Part shown: in pieces, positions 50,475-60,544 of the stretch
Layout: every line of letters starts with the position of its first letter
Position numbering within the stretch: the first letter of the stretch is position 1
Assembly: GCF_014069575.1 (NCBI RefSeq)
Contig: NZ_CP059675.1
Location: forward strand, 992,001 to 1,056,000
DNA length: 64,000 nt
DNA from: Schaalia sp. JY-X169
GTDB lineage: Bacteria > Actinomycetota > Actinomycetes > Actinomycetales > Actinomycetaceae
Direction of reading: 5' to 3'
Position numbers and translations under genes: made by a program
The notes under the pieces: model-generated
The model's input: only the letters and a program-made list of their open reading frames with translations
What the model was told of the DNA's origin: nothing
The model's database searches: none

Positions 50475-52140
50475 TCTGCGCGTTTCTGGTTTGGCGTTGC
50501 TTGAAGACTGTGACCTGGAACTGGGGGGCGGACTCACTGCAATAACGGGTGAAACCGGTGCGGGGAAGACCATGCTCCTCACGGCCCTTCGCCTCCTCAC
50601 GGGCGGGCGCGCCGAACCCAGAATCATCAAGACGGGGCGCGGCCGCACTGAAGTTGACGCAGTAATCTCCGTTCCCACCGCTGTTGCAAACGACTTGGAG
50701 GAAGCGGGATTCCAGGTCGACGAGGGCGAAGTGGCCTTCGCGCGCACTGTCACCCCCACGCGGTCACGCGCTGCAATTTCCGGGCGACCCGTTCCGGCCA
50801 GGACCCTGGCCGACACGGCAGGTAGCCTGATCACGATCCACGGGCAGGCCGACCAGTGGCGCCTCAAATCACCGACCCACCAGAGGGAGCTGCTGGACCG
50901 TTATGCCCCGCCACCACACGACCACCAGTTAGCCGCCTATCAGCGGCAGTGGGCCACAGTCACAAACCTGCGGGCCCGCACCGCACAACTGGAAGCCGAT
51001 AAGGATCGCCTCGAAGTGGAACTGCGCTACCTGCGTGAAGTCACCGACGAGGTCGCAGCGTTGGATCCGTCCCCGGACGAGGAGGTGCAGCTGGATTCAG
51101 CAATCGACAGGCTCTCCAACGTTGAACAGTTGAGGTCCGCATCGGGTGGGGCACTTGCGACACTGACGGGTGAGGGATTTGGATCCGAAGCGGCCGTGGC
51201 TGACCTGCTGGGTTCCGTTGTTGACGTTCTCCTCAAGGCCTCCTACCTCGATCCGCAACTGGAGGAATACAGTCGGAGGGCGCAGTCCATGGACGCGGAG
51301 ATCAATGAGCTGATCTCTGATTTACGTGACTACGGTGAAGTTCTCTTTGATGATCCAGACGAACTTGCGCGCCTCCATGAACGTCGAGCAACCCTGACGG
51401 AACTGTGCCGAGGGCGCGCGCGTGACGCGGCGGAACTGCTTGCCTGGTGCGAAACCGCCAAGACGCGCATCGGTGAACTTGAGGGGGTTGAAGGGGATCC
51501 GCAGGCCGCCCGCCTTGCCCTAGAAGCGGCTGAGCAGGAGCTTCAAAAACTCGCTGAAAACCTGTCGGCATCAAGGCGGCTTGCCGCCGAAGACCTCGGG
51601 AAGAAGGTCAACGGGGAACTTACTGCACTGGCACTCGCCAATGCTCGCGTCATTGTTGAAGTCAGCACGACTGAACTTTCCGCTTCGGGGCAAGACCGCG
51701 TACAGATGCTGCTGCAGCCCCACCCCAATGCTCCAGCAACTCCTTTGGACGAGGGCGCCTCCGGCGGGGAACTGTCACGCATCATGCTTGCCATCGAGGT
51801 CGTCCTCGCCACCGATCAAACACCACAAACCATGGTGTTTGACGAGGTGGATGCCGGAATCGGTGGCCTGACAGCAAACCAGGTTGGGGCGCGACTCAAG
51901 GCCCTAGCCGATTTTCATCAGGTCATCGTCGTCACTCACCTGCCCCAGGTGGCCGCCCTCGCCGACGCCAACTTCGTCGTCGAGAAAAGTGATGGAACCG
52001 CAAGGGTGCGCCCCGTCAGCAATGAAGACAAGACCGATGAGATTGTGCGAATGCTGGGCGGTGACGACAAGGAGGGCGCGGCACGCCGACACGCCCTCAA
52101 ACTGGAAAGAGCAGGCAACGTGGAAGAATCGACATCGTGA
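50464..52140 (+). CDS. recN: DNA repair protein RecN
   Basis: 558 residues from ATG 50464 (MLTDLRVSGLALLEDCDLELGGG), which overlaps nadK by 11 bases; the open frame upstream is a shadow. ITGETGAGKTMLLTALRLL is Walker A. A coiled coil runs from about 155 to 370. DEGASGGELSRIMLAIEVVLA is the ABC signature and MVFDEVDAGIGGLTA the Walker B and D-loop; VTHLPQVAALAD ends the ATPase head. It is an SMC-like ATPase that acts early at DNA double-strand breaks. All motifs are intact. Confidence 0.95.
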   Translation: MLTDLRVSGLALLEDCDLELGGGLTAITGETGAGKTMLLTALRLLTGGRAEPRIIKTGRGRTEVDAVISVPTAVANDLEEAGFQVDEGEVAFARTVTPTRSRAAISGRPVPARTLADTAGSLITIHGQADQWRLKSPTHQRELLDRYAPPPHDHQLAAYQRQWATVTNLRARTAQLEADKDRLEVELRYLREVTDEVAALDPSPDEEVQLDSAIDRLSNVEQLRSASGGALATLTGEGFGSEAAVADLLGSVVDVLLKASYLDPQLEEYSRRAQSMDAEINELISDLRDYGEVLFDDPDELARLHERRATLTELCRGRARDAAELLAWCETAKTRIGELEGVEGDPQAARLALEAAEQELQKLAENLSASRRLAAEDLGKKVNGELTALALANARVIVEVSTTELSASGQDRVQMLLQPHPNAPATPLDEGASGGELSRIMLAIEVVLATDQTPQTMVFDEVDAGIGGLTANQVGARLKALADFHQVIVVTHLPQVAALADANFVVEKSDGTARVRPVSNEDKTDEIVRMLGGDDKEGAARRHALKLERAGNVEESTS

Positions 52141-53354
52141 CTACGGCATCCCCCCAATCGTTCTCTGCCCGCGCTCAGGTCGCCGACCGCCACGGACGCT
52201 TCCTTCAAGCGCCCCCACCCGGCACGATCCTCATCGTCGACGCACCCGACTTAGACTTTGAAGCCGCGCACACACTCCTCTCTTACAACCCAAGGGCCGT
52301 CCTCAATGCGGCGAAGGGGTCAACGGGTCGCGCCCTCGCAACAGGGACCGCAGCCCTCCTAGACCGCGGAGTGACGGTCATTGACGACCTCGGCAACGAC
52401 ATTTTGGATGTCCGAGATGGAGCCGTCCTCGACATTACAGATGCGGACGTCTCAACGAAGGAGGGCCTACTCGCTTCCGGAAGACGGGTCAGCACTCGCG
52501 ACGCAAACGAGGACGCAACAGGCGTGCAAGAGCGGCTCGTGAGTAAGGTTGGCGCCTACGCCCTATCTGCATCACGCGACTTCGCATCCGAACAGCCCCT
52601 GATTGTTGACGGAGTGGGGCTACCTTCATCCCGAGTCAAGATGGAGGGAAGGATTGCCCTGATCGCCACCCCCACATCCGACTTCACCGCTCAAAAGACG
52701 CAGCTACGCCAGTTCGTTGGCGACCACAACCCCGTCATCATCGCTGTTGGAACGGGAGCAAATGCGCTGGCGCAGGTAGGTTTGAAACCAACGGTCCTGG
52801 TTGGTGACCCAAGGGACGTTGAGGCGCGCCTCCTGAAAAAGGTCCGTCAAGTAGTGGTACCCAGCACGGACGAAGTCGTTCCGGCACGAGAAATGCTGAA
52901 ACGACACTCCGTTGACTTCGACGCGGTTCTCACGGGCCTGTCAGGCACCGACGTCGCGATGCTGTTCGCAGCCAGCAACGGTGCAGCGGCGGTCGTGGAC
53001 TGCTCCGCGCCGCGCACCCTCACCCAGTTCATCGACCGAAGTGGCCTCGAAACCACGGGCAGCGTGCTTGTCGCAGCGCAGCTGCGGGACCGACTCCTCT
53101 CCCTCGACGCACTGCTTGCCGTCTACCGTCCTCGTCTGTCCGGATGGTGGCTTGCACTGCTGCTTGTTGCCGCCCTCCTGGCCGGGGTCGCAGCCTTCCT
53201 GTTTACCCCACTTGGTTCCGGACTCATCGGGGTCGCCGGCGTCCTTCCAATGTTGGGCCGATCCCTCCTATCTCCGCGGGTGATGGCAGGCCTGCACGGC
53301 CACGATAGCCAGCCCCAAATCACGAAAGTCACCGCTCGGAAGGTCCGCTCATGA
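52137..53354 (+). CDS. steA: SteA-like cytokinetic ring protein
   Basis: 405 residues from GTG 52137, overlapping the recN stop. The N-terminal ~300 residues form a thiamine-pyrophosphokinase-like fold (ADRHGRFLQAPPPGTILIVDAPDLDFEAAHTLLSYNPRAVLNAAKGSTGR, then NPVIIAVGTGANAL). A single membrane segment lies near 340-370 (WWLALLLVAALLAGVAAFLFTPLG). In Corynebacterium the SteA-SteB pair localises to the division ring and affects cell separation through peptidoglycan hydrolase control. It overlaps the next gene by 4 bases. Confidence 0.85.
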   Translation: MTTASPQSFSARAQVADRHGRFLQAPPPGTILIVDAPDLDFEAAHTLLSYNPRAVLNAAKGSTGRALATGTAALLDRGVTVIDDLGNDILDVRDGAVLDITDADVSTKEGLLASGRRVSTRDANEDATGVQERLVSKVGAYALSASRDFASEQPLIVDGVGLPSSRVKMEGRIALIATPTSDFTAQKTQLRQFVGDHNPVIIAVGTGANALAQVGLKPTVLVGDPRDVEARLLKKVRQVVVPSTDEVVPAREMLKRHSVDFDAVLTGLSGTDVAMLFAASNGAAAVVDCSAPRTLTQFIDRSGLETTGSVLVAAQLRDRLLSLDALLAVYRPRLSGWWLALLLVAALLAGVAAFLFTPLGSGLIGVAGVLPMLGRSLLSPRVMAGLHGHDSQPQITKVTARKVRS

Positions 53355-54286
53355 TCAACTTTCGCTACCATCTGGTTTCACTGATTGGCGTGTTCTTGGC
53401 GCTTGCAGTTGGGGTTGTTCTTGGGGCTGGCCCACTGCAAAATGCTATTAGCAACGTCGGCTCAGATGAGGCGGCTGTGGCCTCGGTTGCCGATCTTCAA
53501 GAGGAACTGGCAGCGGCCTCGGCGGAAGGTGAGGCAGGGCAGGAGCTTGCTTCTGCTCTGGCCGAGCAGGTCCTCCCGGGGACCATGTCTGGCAAGAACA
53601 TCGCGGTGGTTGTGCTCCCGGACGCGACCAGCGCAGATGTTGATGTTGCAACAAGCGCGCTTGAGCAGGCTGGCGCGCAAGTGTTGGGTCCCGTTGAACT
53701 CACGGAGGCCTTCGTCTCTCAGGATGCCAATACCTACCGAGAAACCCTGGCGTCTCCAGTCTCTTCGTACCTAGCAGGGCGGCCCGCGGATCCATCTCCA
53801 GCCGCAGTGCTCGCGACAGGCTTGGTAGAAACGTTGACAGTGGACAGCCCCGACGCGGAACTTATCGGTGGGATGCTGACCGATGAGGCCACGCCCCTGG
53901 TGGTCGCCCTGTCGACCGAGCTCGCGGATGGGCTCATGCTGGTGGGAGCCGGAAGCGAACGCCCTGCCGGGGTTGATCAAACTCAGTCAGGGAACGAGGC
54001 CGGTGGGGATGCGGCCGTCTCCGTGGCGCCCCTGACCCGTGACGGGTGGATCGCCCTCGGCACCGCATTTGCTGACGCGAGTGTGCCAGCGGTAGCTGTG
54101 GGACAGGCCGCCACGGCCGATCAGTTCATCGCAGTTCTCCGCGAAGCGGGTTCCCCGCTGGCGACAGCTGATAGGGGAGGAAGCCCAATGGGTGCCCTCA
54201 ACGCTGTCCTGGCCCTAGCTTCGGGTGCTACGGGATCATATGGAACGCAATCTGGCGCGCTCGAAGTGCTAGCACCTCTTCCATAG
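53351..54286 (+). CDS. MctB/SteB-like membrane protein
   Basis: 311 residues. MINFRYHLVSLIGVFLALAVGVVLGAGPL is a signal anchor; a coiled coil follows (about 38-70), then an Ala/Gly-rich extracytoplasmic domain. The family (PF11382) contains M. tuberculosis MctB (Rv1698), linked to copper, and corynebacterial SteB, the partner of SteA. The overlap with steA favours the division role (inference). The end lies 72 bases before the pyrG start. Confidence 0.85.
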   Translation: MINFRYHLVSLIGVFLALAVGVVLGAGPLQNAISNVGSDEAAVASVADLQEELAAASAEGEAGQELASALAEQVLPGTMSGKNIAVVVLPDATSADVDVATSALEQAGAQVLGPVELTEAFVSQDANTYRETLASPVSSYLAGRPADPSPAAVLATGLVETLTVDSPDAELIGGMLTDEATPLVVALSTELADGLMLVGAGSERPAGVDQTQSGNEAGGDAAVSVAPLTRDGWIALGTAFADASVPAVAVGQAATADQFIAVLREAGSPLATADRGGSPMGALNAVLALASGATGSYGTQSGALEVLAPLP

Positions 54287-54358
54287 TCGCCACAACGTGA
54301 CGGACTGGGCTTGAAGCGAGTCGTTTTGCCCCCTGGTCACAGCGTAGAATTAGGGTCC

Positions 54359-56065
54359 ATGGTCAATGACTCTCCCCGGCCCTCCAACGGGCTTTCTTCA
54401 GGCAATAATCACGTCACAAAACAGATTTTTGTTACCGGGGGTGTTGTTTCCTCCCTGGGTAAGGGACTCACTGCCTCATCTTTAGGTATGCTTCTTCGCG
54501 CCCGTGGCCTGCACGTGGTGATGCAGAAACTTGACCCATACCTCAACGTTGATCCCGGACTGATGGACCCCTTCCAGCACGGTGAAGTATTTGTGACCGA
54601 GGACGGGTCTGAAACCGACCTCGACATCGGCCACTACGAACGTTTCCTCAACGTCTCACTGTCCGGGGGAGCCAACGCGACGACGGGGAAGGTTTACTCT
54701 TCCGTCCTCGCCAATGACCGACGCGGATTCTATGGGGGAGAGACCGTGCAGGTCATTCCTCACGTCACCAATGAGATTGCCCGCCGTATGCGTATCCAGG
54801 CTGAGCCCACCGACGGGAGCCCAGCCCCCGACGTCATCATTACGGAGATTGGTGGAACGGTCGGCGACATTGAGGAGGCGCCCTACCTTGAGGCGGCCCG
54901 CCAGGTGCGACGTGAACTAGGTCGCGACAACTGCATGTTCATCCACGTTTCCCTGTTGCCGTACGTGCAGGCTGCGGGAGAGATCAAGACAAAGCCCACC
55001 CAGCATTCCGTCGCGACACTACGGTCCGTGGGTATCCAGCCGGACGTCATCGTGTTGCGTACCGAGGTTGAGGTTCCAGATTCCATCAAGCGCAAAGTCT
55101 CAATGATGTGCGACGTCGACCTTGAGGGCGTCATCCTCTGCCCGGATGCTTCGTCCCTGTACGCGGTCCCCAAGGTCCTGCACCGGCAGGGTTTGGATGC
55201 GTTTGTGGTGCGACGCCTTGACCTGCTCTTCCACGACGTCGACTGGACGCGCTGGGATGACCTGTTGCGACGCGTCAATTCACCCCTGCATCAGGTAGAG
55301 ATTGCCCTGGTTGGCAAGTACACCGAACTTCAAGATGCCTACCTGTCCGCTACGGAAGCGCTCAAGGCTGGCGGTTTTGCGAATGACTGCCGCGTGAAGA
55401 CCCGGTGGATCCGCGCCGACAAGTGCGCTACCCCAGAAGCTGCTGCGAAGGCGCTGGCTGATGTTGACGGCATCCTCCTTCCCGGAACATTCGGGAATGA
55501 AAAGATCGGGGGCGTCCTCGGCGCGTTGGAGTGGGCGCGAAAGAACAACGTTCCTGTTCTGGGGATTGGGCTTGGCGCTCAGTGCATGGTCATTGATGCT
55601 GCGAAGGGAGTTCTGGCTGACGTTCCGGTTTCGGGAGATGCAGCAGACCACCCGCTCATCATTGAGAACGAAGTGGTTGTCCAGCAGGCTGAGGACGGCA
55701 CCAACCGGAAGACGGGGATGAGGGCGGGAGCCTATCCGGCTGCCCTTGTTGAAGGTTCGCGCGTGCAGCGCATTTACGGTGAGACTTTGATCAGCGAACG
55801 GCACCACCAGAGTGCTGAAATCAACCGGGAGTACGAGGACGCCCTAGCTGGCGTTGGCCTGCGCTTCAGCGGCTTCTCTCCGGATGGCTCGCTGGTTGAG
55901 TTCGTGGAGATGGATGAAGAGCAGCATCCTTTCTACATTGGAACCCAGGCGCGCCCGGAGTTTAAGTCGCGTCCTACTAGCCCGCATCCACTATTTACGG
56001 AATTTGTGAAGGCCGCCATAAAGCGGCAGGCTTCCGCCCTCGAAAGCCCGGCCAAGGCGGAGTAA
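54359..56065 (+). CDS. pyrG: CTP synthase with degenerate glutaminase domain
   Basis: 568 residues from ATG 54359; TAGAAT at 54345-54350 could be the -10 of a nearly leaderless transcript. The synthetase half is well conserved: [72 protein letters not shown]. It makes CTP from UTP, ATP and ammonia. The glutamine amidotransferase half is present but broken at key sites: the nucleophile Cys of GxCxG is Gly404 (LGIGLGAQ), the catalytic His of the QxHPE motif is Arg532 (QARPE), RHRHRYE reads RHHQSAE, and the PGGFG loop reads PGTFG. Glutamine-dependent activity should therefore be lost, leaving ammonia as donor (inference). Confidence 0.93.
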   Translation: MVNDSPRPSNGLSSGNNHVTKQIFVTGGVVSSLGKGLTASSLGMLLRARGLHVVMQKLDPYLNVDPGLMDPFQHGEVFVTEDGSETDLDIGHYERFLNVSLSGGANATTGKVYSSVLANDRRGFYGGETVQVIPHVTNEIARRMRIQAEPTDGSPAPDVIITEIGGTVGDIEEAPYLEAARQVRRELGRDNCMFIHVSLLPYVQAAGEIKTKPTQHSVATLRSVGIQPDVIVLRTEVEVPDSIKRKVSMMCDVDLEGVILCPDASSLYAVPKVLHRQGLDAFVVRRLDLLFHDVDWTRWDDLLRRVNSPLHQVEIALVGKYTELQDAYLSATEALKAGGFANDCRVKTRWIRADKCATPEAAAKALADVDGILLPGTFGNEKIGGVLGALEWARKNNVPVLGIGLGAQCMVIDAAKGVLADVPVSGDAADHPLIIENEVVVQQAEDGTNRKTGMRAGAYPAALVEGSRVQRIYGETLISERHHQSAEINREYEDALAGVGLRFSGFSPDGSLVEFVEMDEEQHPFYIGTQARPEFKSRPTSPHPLFTEFVKAAIKRQASALESPAKAE

Positions 56066-56241
56066 TCCGCATGGTTCCGCGGTCCTGAGTCAGAGGTCCC
56101 TTGCCACAATGTGGTCAAACGTGAGGTTTTGCCAATAGCTGTGTTTCGAAAATCGGCTAGACTGTTTCGGAAGCCTACACAGCGGTCTTAGATGACTGCA
56201 TCCTGTGGTGGCTTGGCAGAACGATTGCGCGAACGGGGGCC
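56066..56241. promoter_or_regulatory. suf operon promoter region
   Basis: CCACA-A-TGTGG (56104-56114) and CAAAC-GTGAG-GTTTTG (56116-56131) are adjacent dyads. TGTTTCG(A/G)AA is repeated at about 56142 and 56164, with TAGACT (56158-56163) between them as a possible -10. SufR binding sites would be expected here; which dyad serves is open. Confidence 0.5.
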
Positions 56242-56970
56242 ATGATGGGTGAAGACTCGACTACAAAGACCCGCGATGCAGCCCGGGACACGGGCACGAG
56301 GCAAATGGTCCGCAACCTGGTGATTGAGAACGGGCCAGTTACGGCTGGAGCCATCTCAAGGTTCCTCGGGCTCACCACGGCTGCCGTGCGCAGGCACATC
56401 ACGTCGTTGGAAGAGTCCGGGGAGATTCGCGAACACGAAGTTGCTTCCCTCTCGAAGCGTGGACGAGGGCGCCCTGCGCGCCACTACGTGGCAACCGACG
56501 GGGGACGGGAATGCCTCCAAGATGGCTACATGGAACTAGCCACGAAGGCCCTGTCGTACATGTCGAAGGCCGCTGGGGAAGAGCTGATTGACGGTTTTGC
56601 GGCATCTCGTTCCCGTGAGATTGAGCGGCGCTACACCCCTGTGGTTCGCGCTGCTGGAACCAATCCACGCCTGCGGGCAGAGGCGCTTGCTTCGGCCCTT
56701 ACCGAGGACGGGTATGCCGCAAGCATCCGCCCCATCGGTAGCGGCGACTTTGCGATCCAACTGTGCCAGGGGCACTGCCCGATTGAGCATGTTGCAGCTG
56801 ACTTCCCGCAAATGTGCGACGCAGAACTGGCCGCATTCAGCCGCATCCTTGACGTCCACGTCCAGAGACTGTCGACCTTGGCGCAGGGCGGACATGTCTG
56901 CACAACACACATTCCGATCGGCATGCCGGCGGCTCGCCCTCGGAAAAACATGGCATTGAGGCAAACGTGA
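56242..56970 (+). CDS. sufR: SufR iron-sulfur sensing repressor
   Basis: 242 residues. The N-terminal winged HTH reads TRQMVRNLVIENGPVTAGAISRFLGLTTAAVRRHITSLEESGEIREHEV. The C-terminal half carries four Cys (175, 179, 192, 220) in LCQGHCPIEHVAADFPQMC and HVC, suited to bind a [4Fe-4S] cluster. SufR represses the suf operon when the cluster is loaded and releases it under iron or oxidative stress. It is the first gene, as Rv1460 is in mycobacteria. Confidence 0.92.
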   Translation: MMGEDSTTKTRDAARDTGTRQMVRNLVIENGPVTAGAISRFLGLTTAAVRRHITSLEESGEIREHEVASLSKRGRGRPARHYVATDGGRECLQDGYMELATKALSYMSKAAGEELIDGFAASRSREIERRYTPVVRAAGTNPRLRAEALASALTEDGYAASIRPIGSGDFAIQLCQGHCPIEHVAADFPQMCDAELAAFSRILDVHVQRLSTLAQGGHVCTTHIPIGMPAARPRKNMALRQT

Positions 56971-57021
56971 ACCTCAAGAGACGACTTGGGTAACTGAAAC
57001 AGAATCGAAAAGAAGGAATCT

Positions 57022-58467
57022 ATGACGCAGTCAATCGAGACCCTCGCTCCTAAGGCGCCGCTGTCTGATGATGAGATCATCGACAGTATTGGCGCTTACG
57101 AGTACGGGTGGCGCGACAGTGACGACTACTCTCAGGGCGTTCCCAAGGGAATCAATGAGGGCATTGTCCGCTACATTTCGGAGACCAAGGGTGAGCCTGA
57201 ATGGATGCTGGAGCGGCGTCTGAAGGCTCTCAATCTCTTTGAGCGCAAGCCAATGCCGACATGGGGTCCCGACCTCAGCAGCATCAACTTTGACGACTTC
57301 AAGTACTTTGTGCGTTCAACTGACCGTCAGGTGCAGTCGTGGGAAGACCTTCCTGAGGACATTCGCAACACCTACGACCGCCTGGGGATCCCGGACGCTG
57401 AGAAGAAGCGCCTGGTCGCGGGCGTTGCCGCCCAGTATGAGTCCGAGGTCGTTTACCAGCAGATTCAGGAAGACCTCGAAGCCCAGGGCGTTATCTTCCT
57501 CGATACCGACAGTGGTCTTCGTGAGTACCCGGAACTGTTCCAGAAGTACTTTGGCAAGTCGGTTCCAGCAGGTGACAACAAGTTTGCCTCGCTGAACACC
57601 GCAGCCTGGTCGGGTGGCTCCTTTATCTATGTGCCACCGGGCGTACATGTGGAGATCCCACTTCAGGCCTACTTCCGTATCAACACGGAAGCCATGGGGC
57701 AGTTTGAGCGCACACTGATCATCGCTGATGAAGGCTCTTACGTTCACTACGTTGAGGGTTGTACCGCGCCGATCTACGACACGAACTCGCTGCACTCCGC
57801 AATCGTGGAGATCTTCGTTTTGAAGGATGCACGCGTTCGTTACACCACCATCCAAAACTGGTCGAACAACGTCCTCAACCTGGTGACACAGCGCGCCATT
57901 GTGGAAGAGGGCGGGACCATGGAGTGGATTGATGGCAACATCGGGTCCGCTATCACCATGAAGTACCCGGCCTGCTACCTGATGGGAGAGAATGCCCGCG
58001 GGGAAACCTTGTCCATCGGTTTTGCCGGCACCGGTCAGCACCAGGACACGGGCGCGAAGATGGTTCACATGGCGCCCAAGACGTCCTCGTCCATTGTTGC
58101 CAAGTCCGTTTCCCGCGCTGGGGGACGAACTTCGTACCGCGGTTTGGTTGAGGTGCATTCGCGTGCCACCAAGTCGAAATCAAACGTGCTTTGCGACGCG
58201 CTGCTTGTCGACAAGATTTCCCGCACCGACACCTACCCTTACGTCGACGTTCGTACCGAGGACGTCGAAATGGGGCACGAGGCAACGGTTTCTAAGGTGA
58301 ACGAAGACCAGCTGTTCTACCTGATGAGCCGCGGTCTGGACGAAAACGAAGCGATGGCCACCATTGTGCGTGGCTTCATTGAGCCGATTGCTAAGCACCT
58401 GCCGATGGAATACGCGCTTGAACTAAACCGCCTGATCGAACTGCAGATGGAAGGGTCCGTCGGCTGA
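57022..58467 (+). CDS. sufB: Fe-S assembly scaffold SufB
   Basis: 481 residues, the standard length; there is no intein, unlike the M. tuberculosis homologue. Conserved segments include [73 protein letters not shown] and [14 protein letters not shown]. The Cys in VEGCTAP is the conserved site implicated in sulfur transfer. SufB forms the SufBC2D complex that builds Fe-S clusters. AGAAGGA precedes ATG 57022. Confidence 0.95.
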   Translation: MTQSIETLAPKAPLSDDEIIDSIGAYEYGWRDSDDYSQGVPKGINEGIVRYISETKGEPEWMLERRLKALNLFERKPMPTWGPDLSSINFDDFKYFVRSTDRQVQSWEDLPEDIRNTYDRLGIPDAEKKRLVAGVAAQYESEVVYQQIQEDLEAQGVIFLDTDSGLREYPELFQKYFGKSVPAGDNKFASLNTAAWSGGSFIYVPPGVHVEIPLQAYFRINTEAMGQFERTLIIADEGSYVHYVEGCTAPIYDTNSLHSAIVEIFVLKDARVRYTTIQNWSNNVLNLVTQRAIVEEGGTMEWIDGNIGSAITMKYPACYLMGENARGETLSIGFAGTGQHQDTGAKMVHMAPKTSSSIVAKSVSRAGGRTSYRGLVEVHSRATKSKSNVLCDALLVDKISRTDTYPYVDVRTEDVEMGHEATVSKVNEDQLFYLMSRGLDENEAMATIVRGFIEPIAKHLPMEYALELNRLIELQMEGSVG

Positions 58468-58468
58468 T

Positions 58469-59644
58469 ATGACAACTCAGAAGCAATCAACAAACGTACT
58501 GGAGCCGTCAAAGGTTTCGCGTGCGGACCGTTTCACCTCTTTCGCGAGTGCTGACTTTGGTCGCCCCCAGGGTCGTGAAGAGGAATGGCGTTTCACCCCG
58601 ATGCGGCGGATCCGCCCCCTGTTTGAGGCCGACGCATACGCGGGCGCGCCGCAGATTGATGTTCGGGGCCCGGAAAACGTCATCGTCGCAACGGTGAGCC
58701 GGGAAGAACTGGTGGATCCTGTCGTTCTGGCGCCCGGTGACTACCTGGCTGCTTTGGCGTGGGAAAAGTTTGAGGAGACGACAGAGGTCATCATCCCTCG
58801 AGAGGTCGAGCTGGATGAGCCCGTCTACGTCACTGTCACGGCAGGTCCGGATCTCAAGGCCGGGCGCATTGTCGTCAAGGCTGAGACCATGTCGAAGGGC
58901 ACGGTTGTGATCCTTCATAACGGCCCCGCACTCTTTGATGAGACAGTAGAGATTGAGGCGGGCGAGGGCGCGCAGCTCTCCATTGTCGCAGTTCACGAGT
59001 GGGATCGCGATGGTGTGCACGCGTCCTCGCACCGCGTTCGGGCGGCCCGTAACGCAACGCTTCAGCACATGATTGTCACGCTTGGTGGCGACACCGTGCG
59101 GATCAACGTCGACACGGACTTCACCGGACCCGGCGCCGACATCCGCCTCAACGGACTGTACTTTGTGGATCGCGGCCAGCACCTCGAGCACCGCGTGTTT
59201 GTTTACCATTCGCAGCCCGACTGCTACTCGCGTGTTGCCTACAAGGGTGCACTGCAGGGTAAAGATGCGCGTTCCGTTTGGATTGGCGACTGCCTGATAG
59301 GCGTGGATGCAGACAACACAGATACCTATGAACTGAACCGCAACCTGATTCTCACCGAGGGCGCGAAGGCCGACTCCGTCCCCAACCTGGAGATTGAGAA
59401 CGGGGAGATCGAGGGCGCGGGACACGCATCTGCGACCGGTCGTTTTGATGACGAGCAGCTGTTCTACCTGATGAGCCGTGGCGTTCCGCCACTGGAGGCG
59501 CGCCGCCTGGTGATCCGCGGATTCTTCGCGGAGATCCTCAACTCCGTGGGTATCCCGGAGTTGCAGGACCGGCTGATTGGCCAGATTGAGCAAGAACTGA
59601 AGGACTACGACTACGCACCGGATCAGTCGGCTGATTCGAAGTGA
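58469..59644 (+). CDS. sufD: Fe-S assembly protein SufD
   Basis: 391 residues. The N-terminal helical part (KVSRADRFTSFASADFGRPQGREEEWRFTPMRRIRPLF) is followed by the right-handed beta-helix: VHEWDRDGVHASSHRVRAARNATLQHMIVTLGG, SRVAYKGALQGKDARSVWIGDCLIGVDADNTDTYELNRNL, then [27 protein letters not shown] paralogue of SufB and its complex partner. It starts one base after the sufB stop. Complete. Confidence 0.94.
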   Translation: MTTQKQSTNVLEPSKVSRADRFTSFASADFGRPQGREEEWRFTPMRRIRPLFEADAYAGAPQIDVRGPENVIVATVSREELVDPVVLAPGDYLAALAWEKFEETTEVIIPREVELDEPVYVTVTAGPDLKAGRIVVKAETMSKGTVVILHNGPALFDETVEIEAGEGAQLSIVAVHEWDRDGVHASSHRVRAARNATLQHMIVTLGGDTVRINVDTDFTGPGADIRLNGLYFVDRGQHLEHRVFVYHSQPDCYSRVAYKGALQGKDARSVWIGDCLIGVDADNTDTYELNRNLILTEGAKADSVPNLEIENGEIEGAGHASATGRFDDEQLFYLMSRGVPPLEARRLVIRGFFAEILNSVGIPELQDRLIGQIEQELKDYDYAPDQSADSK

Positions 59645-59667
59645 AACTCACTGAAAAGAACGGAAAA

Positions 59668-60438
59668 ATGAGCGAAGCAAAAGAACTGGTTATCAGGAAC
59701 TTCCACGTCACAGTGGGAACGCCAGATGGTCCCAAGCAGATCCTCAAGGGTGTTGACCTGACAATCAAGCCCGGTGAGATTCACGCGGTAATGGGTCCGA
59801 ATGGTTCGGGCAAGTCGACGCTGGCCTACGCATTGGCCGGTCACCCGAACTATGAGGTAACAGAGGGTGAAGTGCTGCTTGACGGCGAGGACGTCCTCGC
59901 CATGAGCGTTGACCAACGCGCCCAGGCGGGTCTGTTCCTGGCCATGCAGTACCCGGTTGAGGTTGCGGGTGTTTCCGTGTCCAACCTGCTGCGCACCGCG
60001 AAGACCGCCATTGATGGGAAAGCTCCGGCTATTCGCCACTGGGTCAAAGAGGTCAAGGCAGCAATGGAACGCCTGCGTATGCCCGCTGACTTTGCTGAAC
60101 GTGACGTCAATGTTGGATTCTCCGGTGGTGAGAAGAAGCGCCTGGAGATCCTGCAGATGGAACTGCTGGAGCCCGCTTACGCGATCCTTGACGAGACAGA
60201 CTCGGGCCTTGACGTTGATGCGCTACGCATTGTCTCCGAGGGCGTCAACCGAGCTCACGCAAAGGACCACATGGGCATCCTCCTGATCACCCACTACACG
60301 CGCATCCTGCGCTACATCAAGCCGGATTTCGTTCACGTCTTTGTTGATGGTCGCATCGCTGACCAGGGCGGGCCGGAACTGGCTGACAAGCTGGAAGAAG
60401 AAGGCTACGACAGCTATTTGGCTCCCGTAGCGTCTTGA
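59668..60438 (+). CDS. sufC: Fe-S assembly ATPase SufC
   Basis: 256 residues from ATG 59668 (MSEAKELVIRN). An in-frame GTG at 59641 that overlaps the sufD stop is an alternative and would add 9 residues. ABC ATPase motifs: VMGPNGSGKSTLAYALAG (Walker A), AMQYPVEVAG (Q-loop), FSGGEKKRLEILQME (signature), YAILDETDSGLDVDAL (Walker B), ITHYTRIL (H). It powers the SufBCD scaffold. Confidence 0.94.
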   Translation: MSEAKELVIRNFHVTVGTPDGPKQILKGVDLTIKPGEIHAVMGPNGSGKSTLAYALAGHPNYEVTEGEVLLDGEDVLAMSVDQRAQAGLFLAMQYPVEVAGVSVSNLLRTAKTAIDGKAPAIRHWVKEVKAAMERLRMPADFAERDVNVGFSGGEKKRLEILQMELLEPAYAILDETDSGLDVDALRIVSEGVNRAHAKDHMGILLITHYTRILRYIKPDFVHVFVDGRIADQGGPELADKLEEEGYDSYLAPVAS

Positions 60439-60544
60439 TCCGTTGGGGAGCCACCCGGGTGGGTAGGCTCCCCAAGGAATCGTGTTCTCTGAGTGTGGGC
60501 CGCGGGGGACCGCGCCCGCGCCGAGCAGGAAAGGAGAGGGAATC

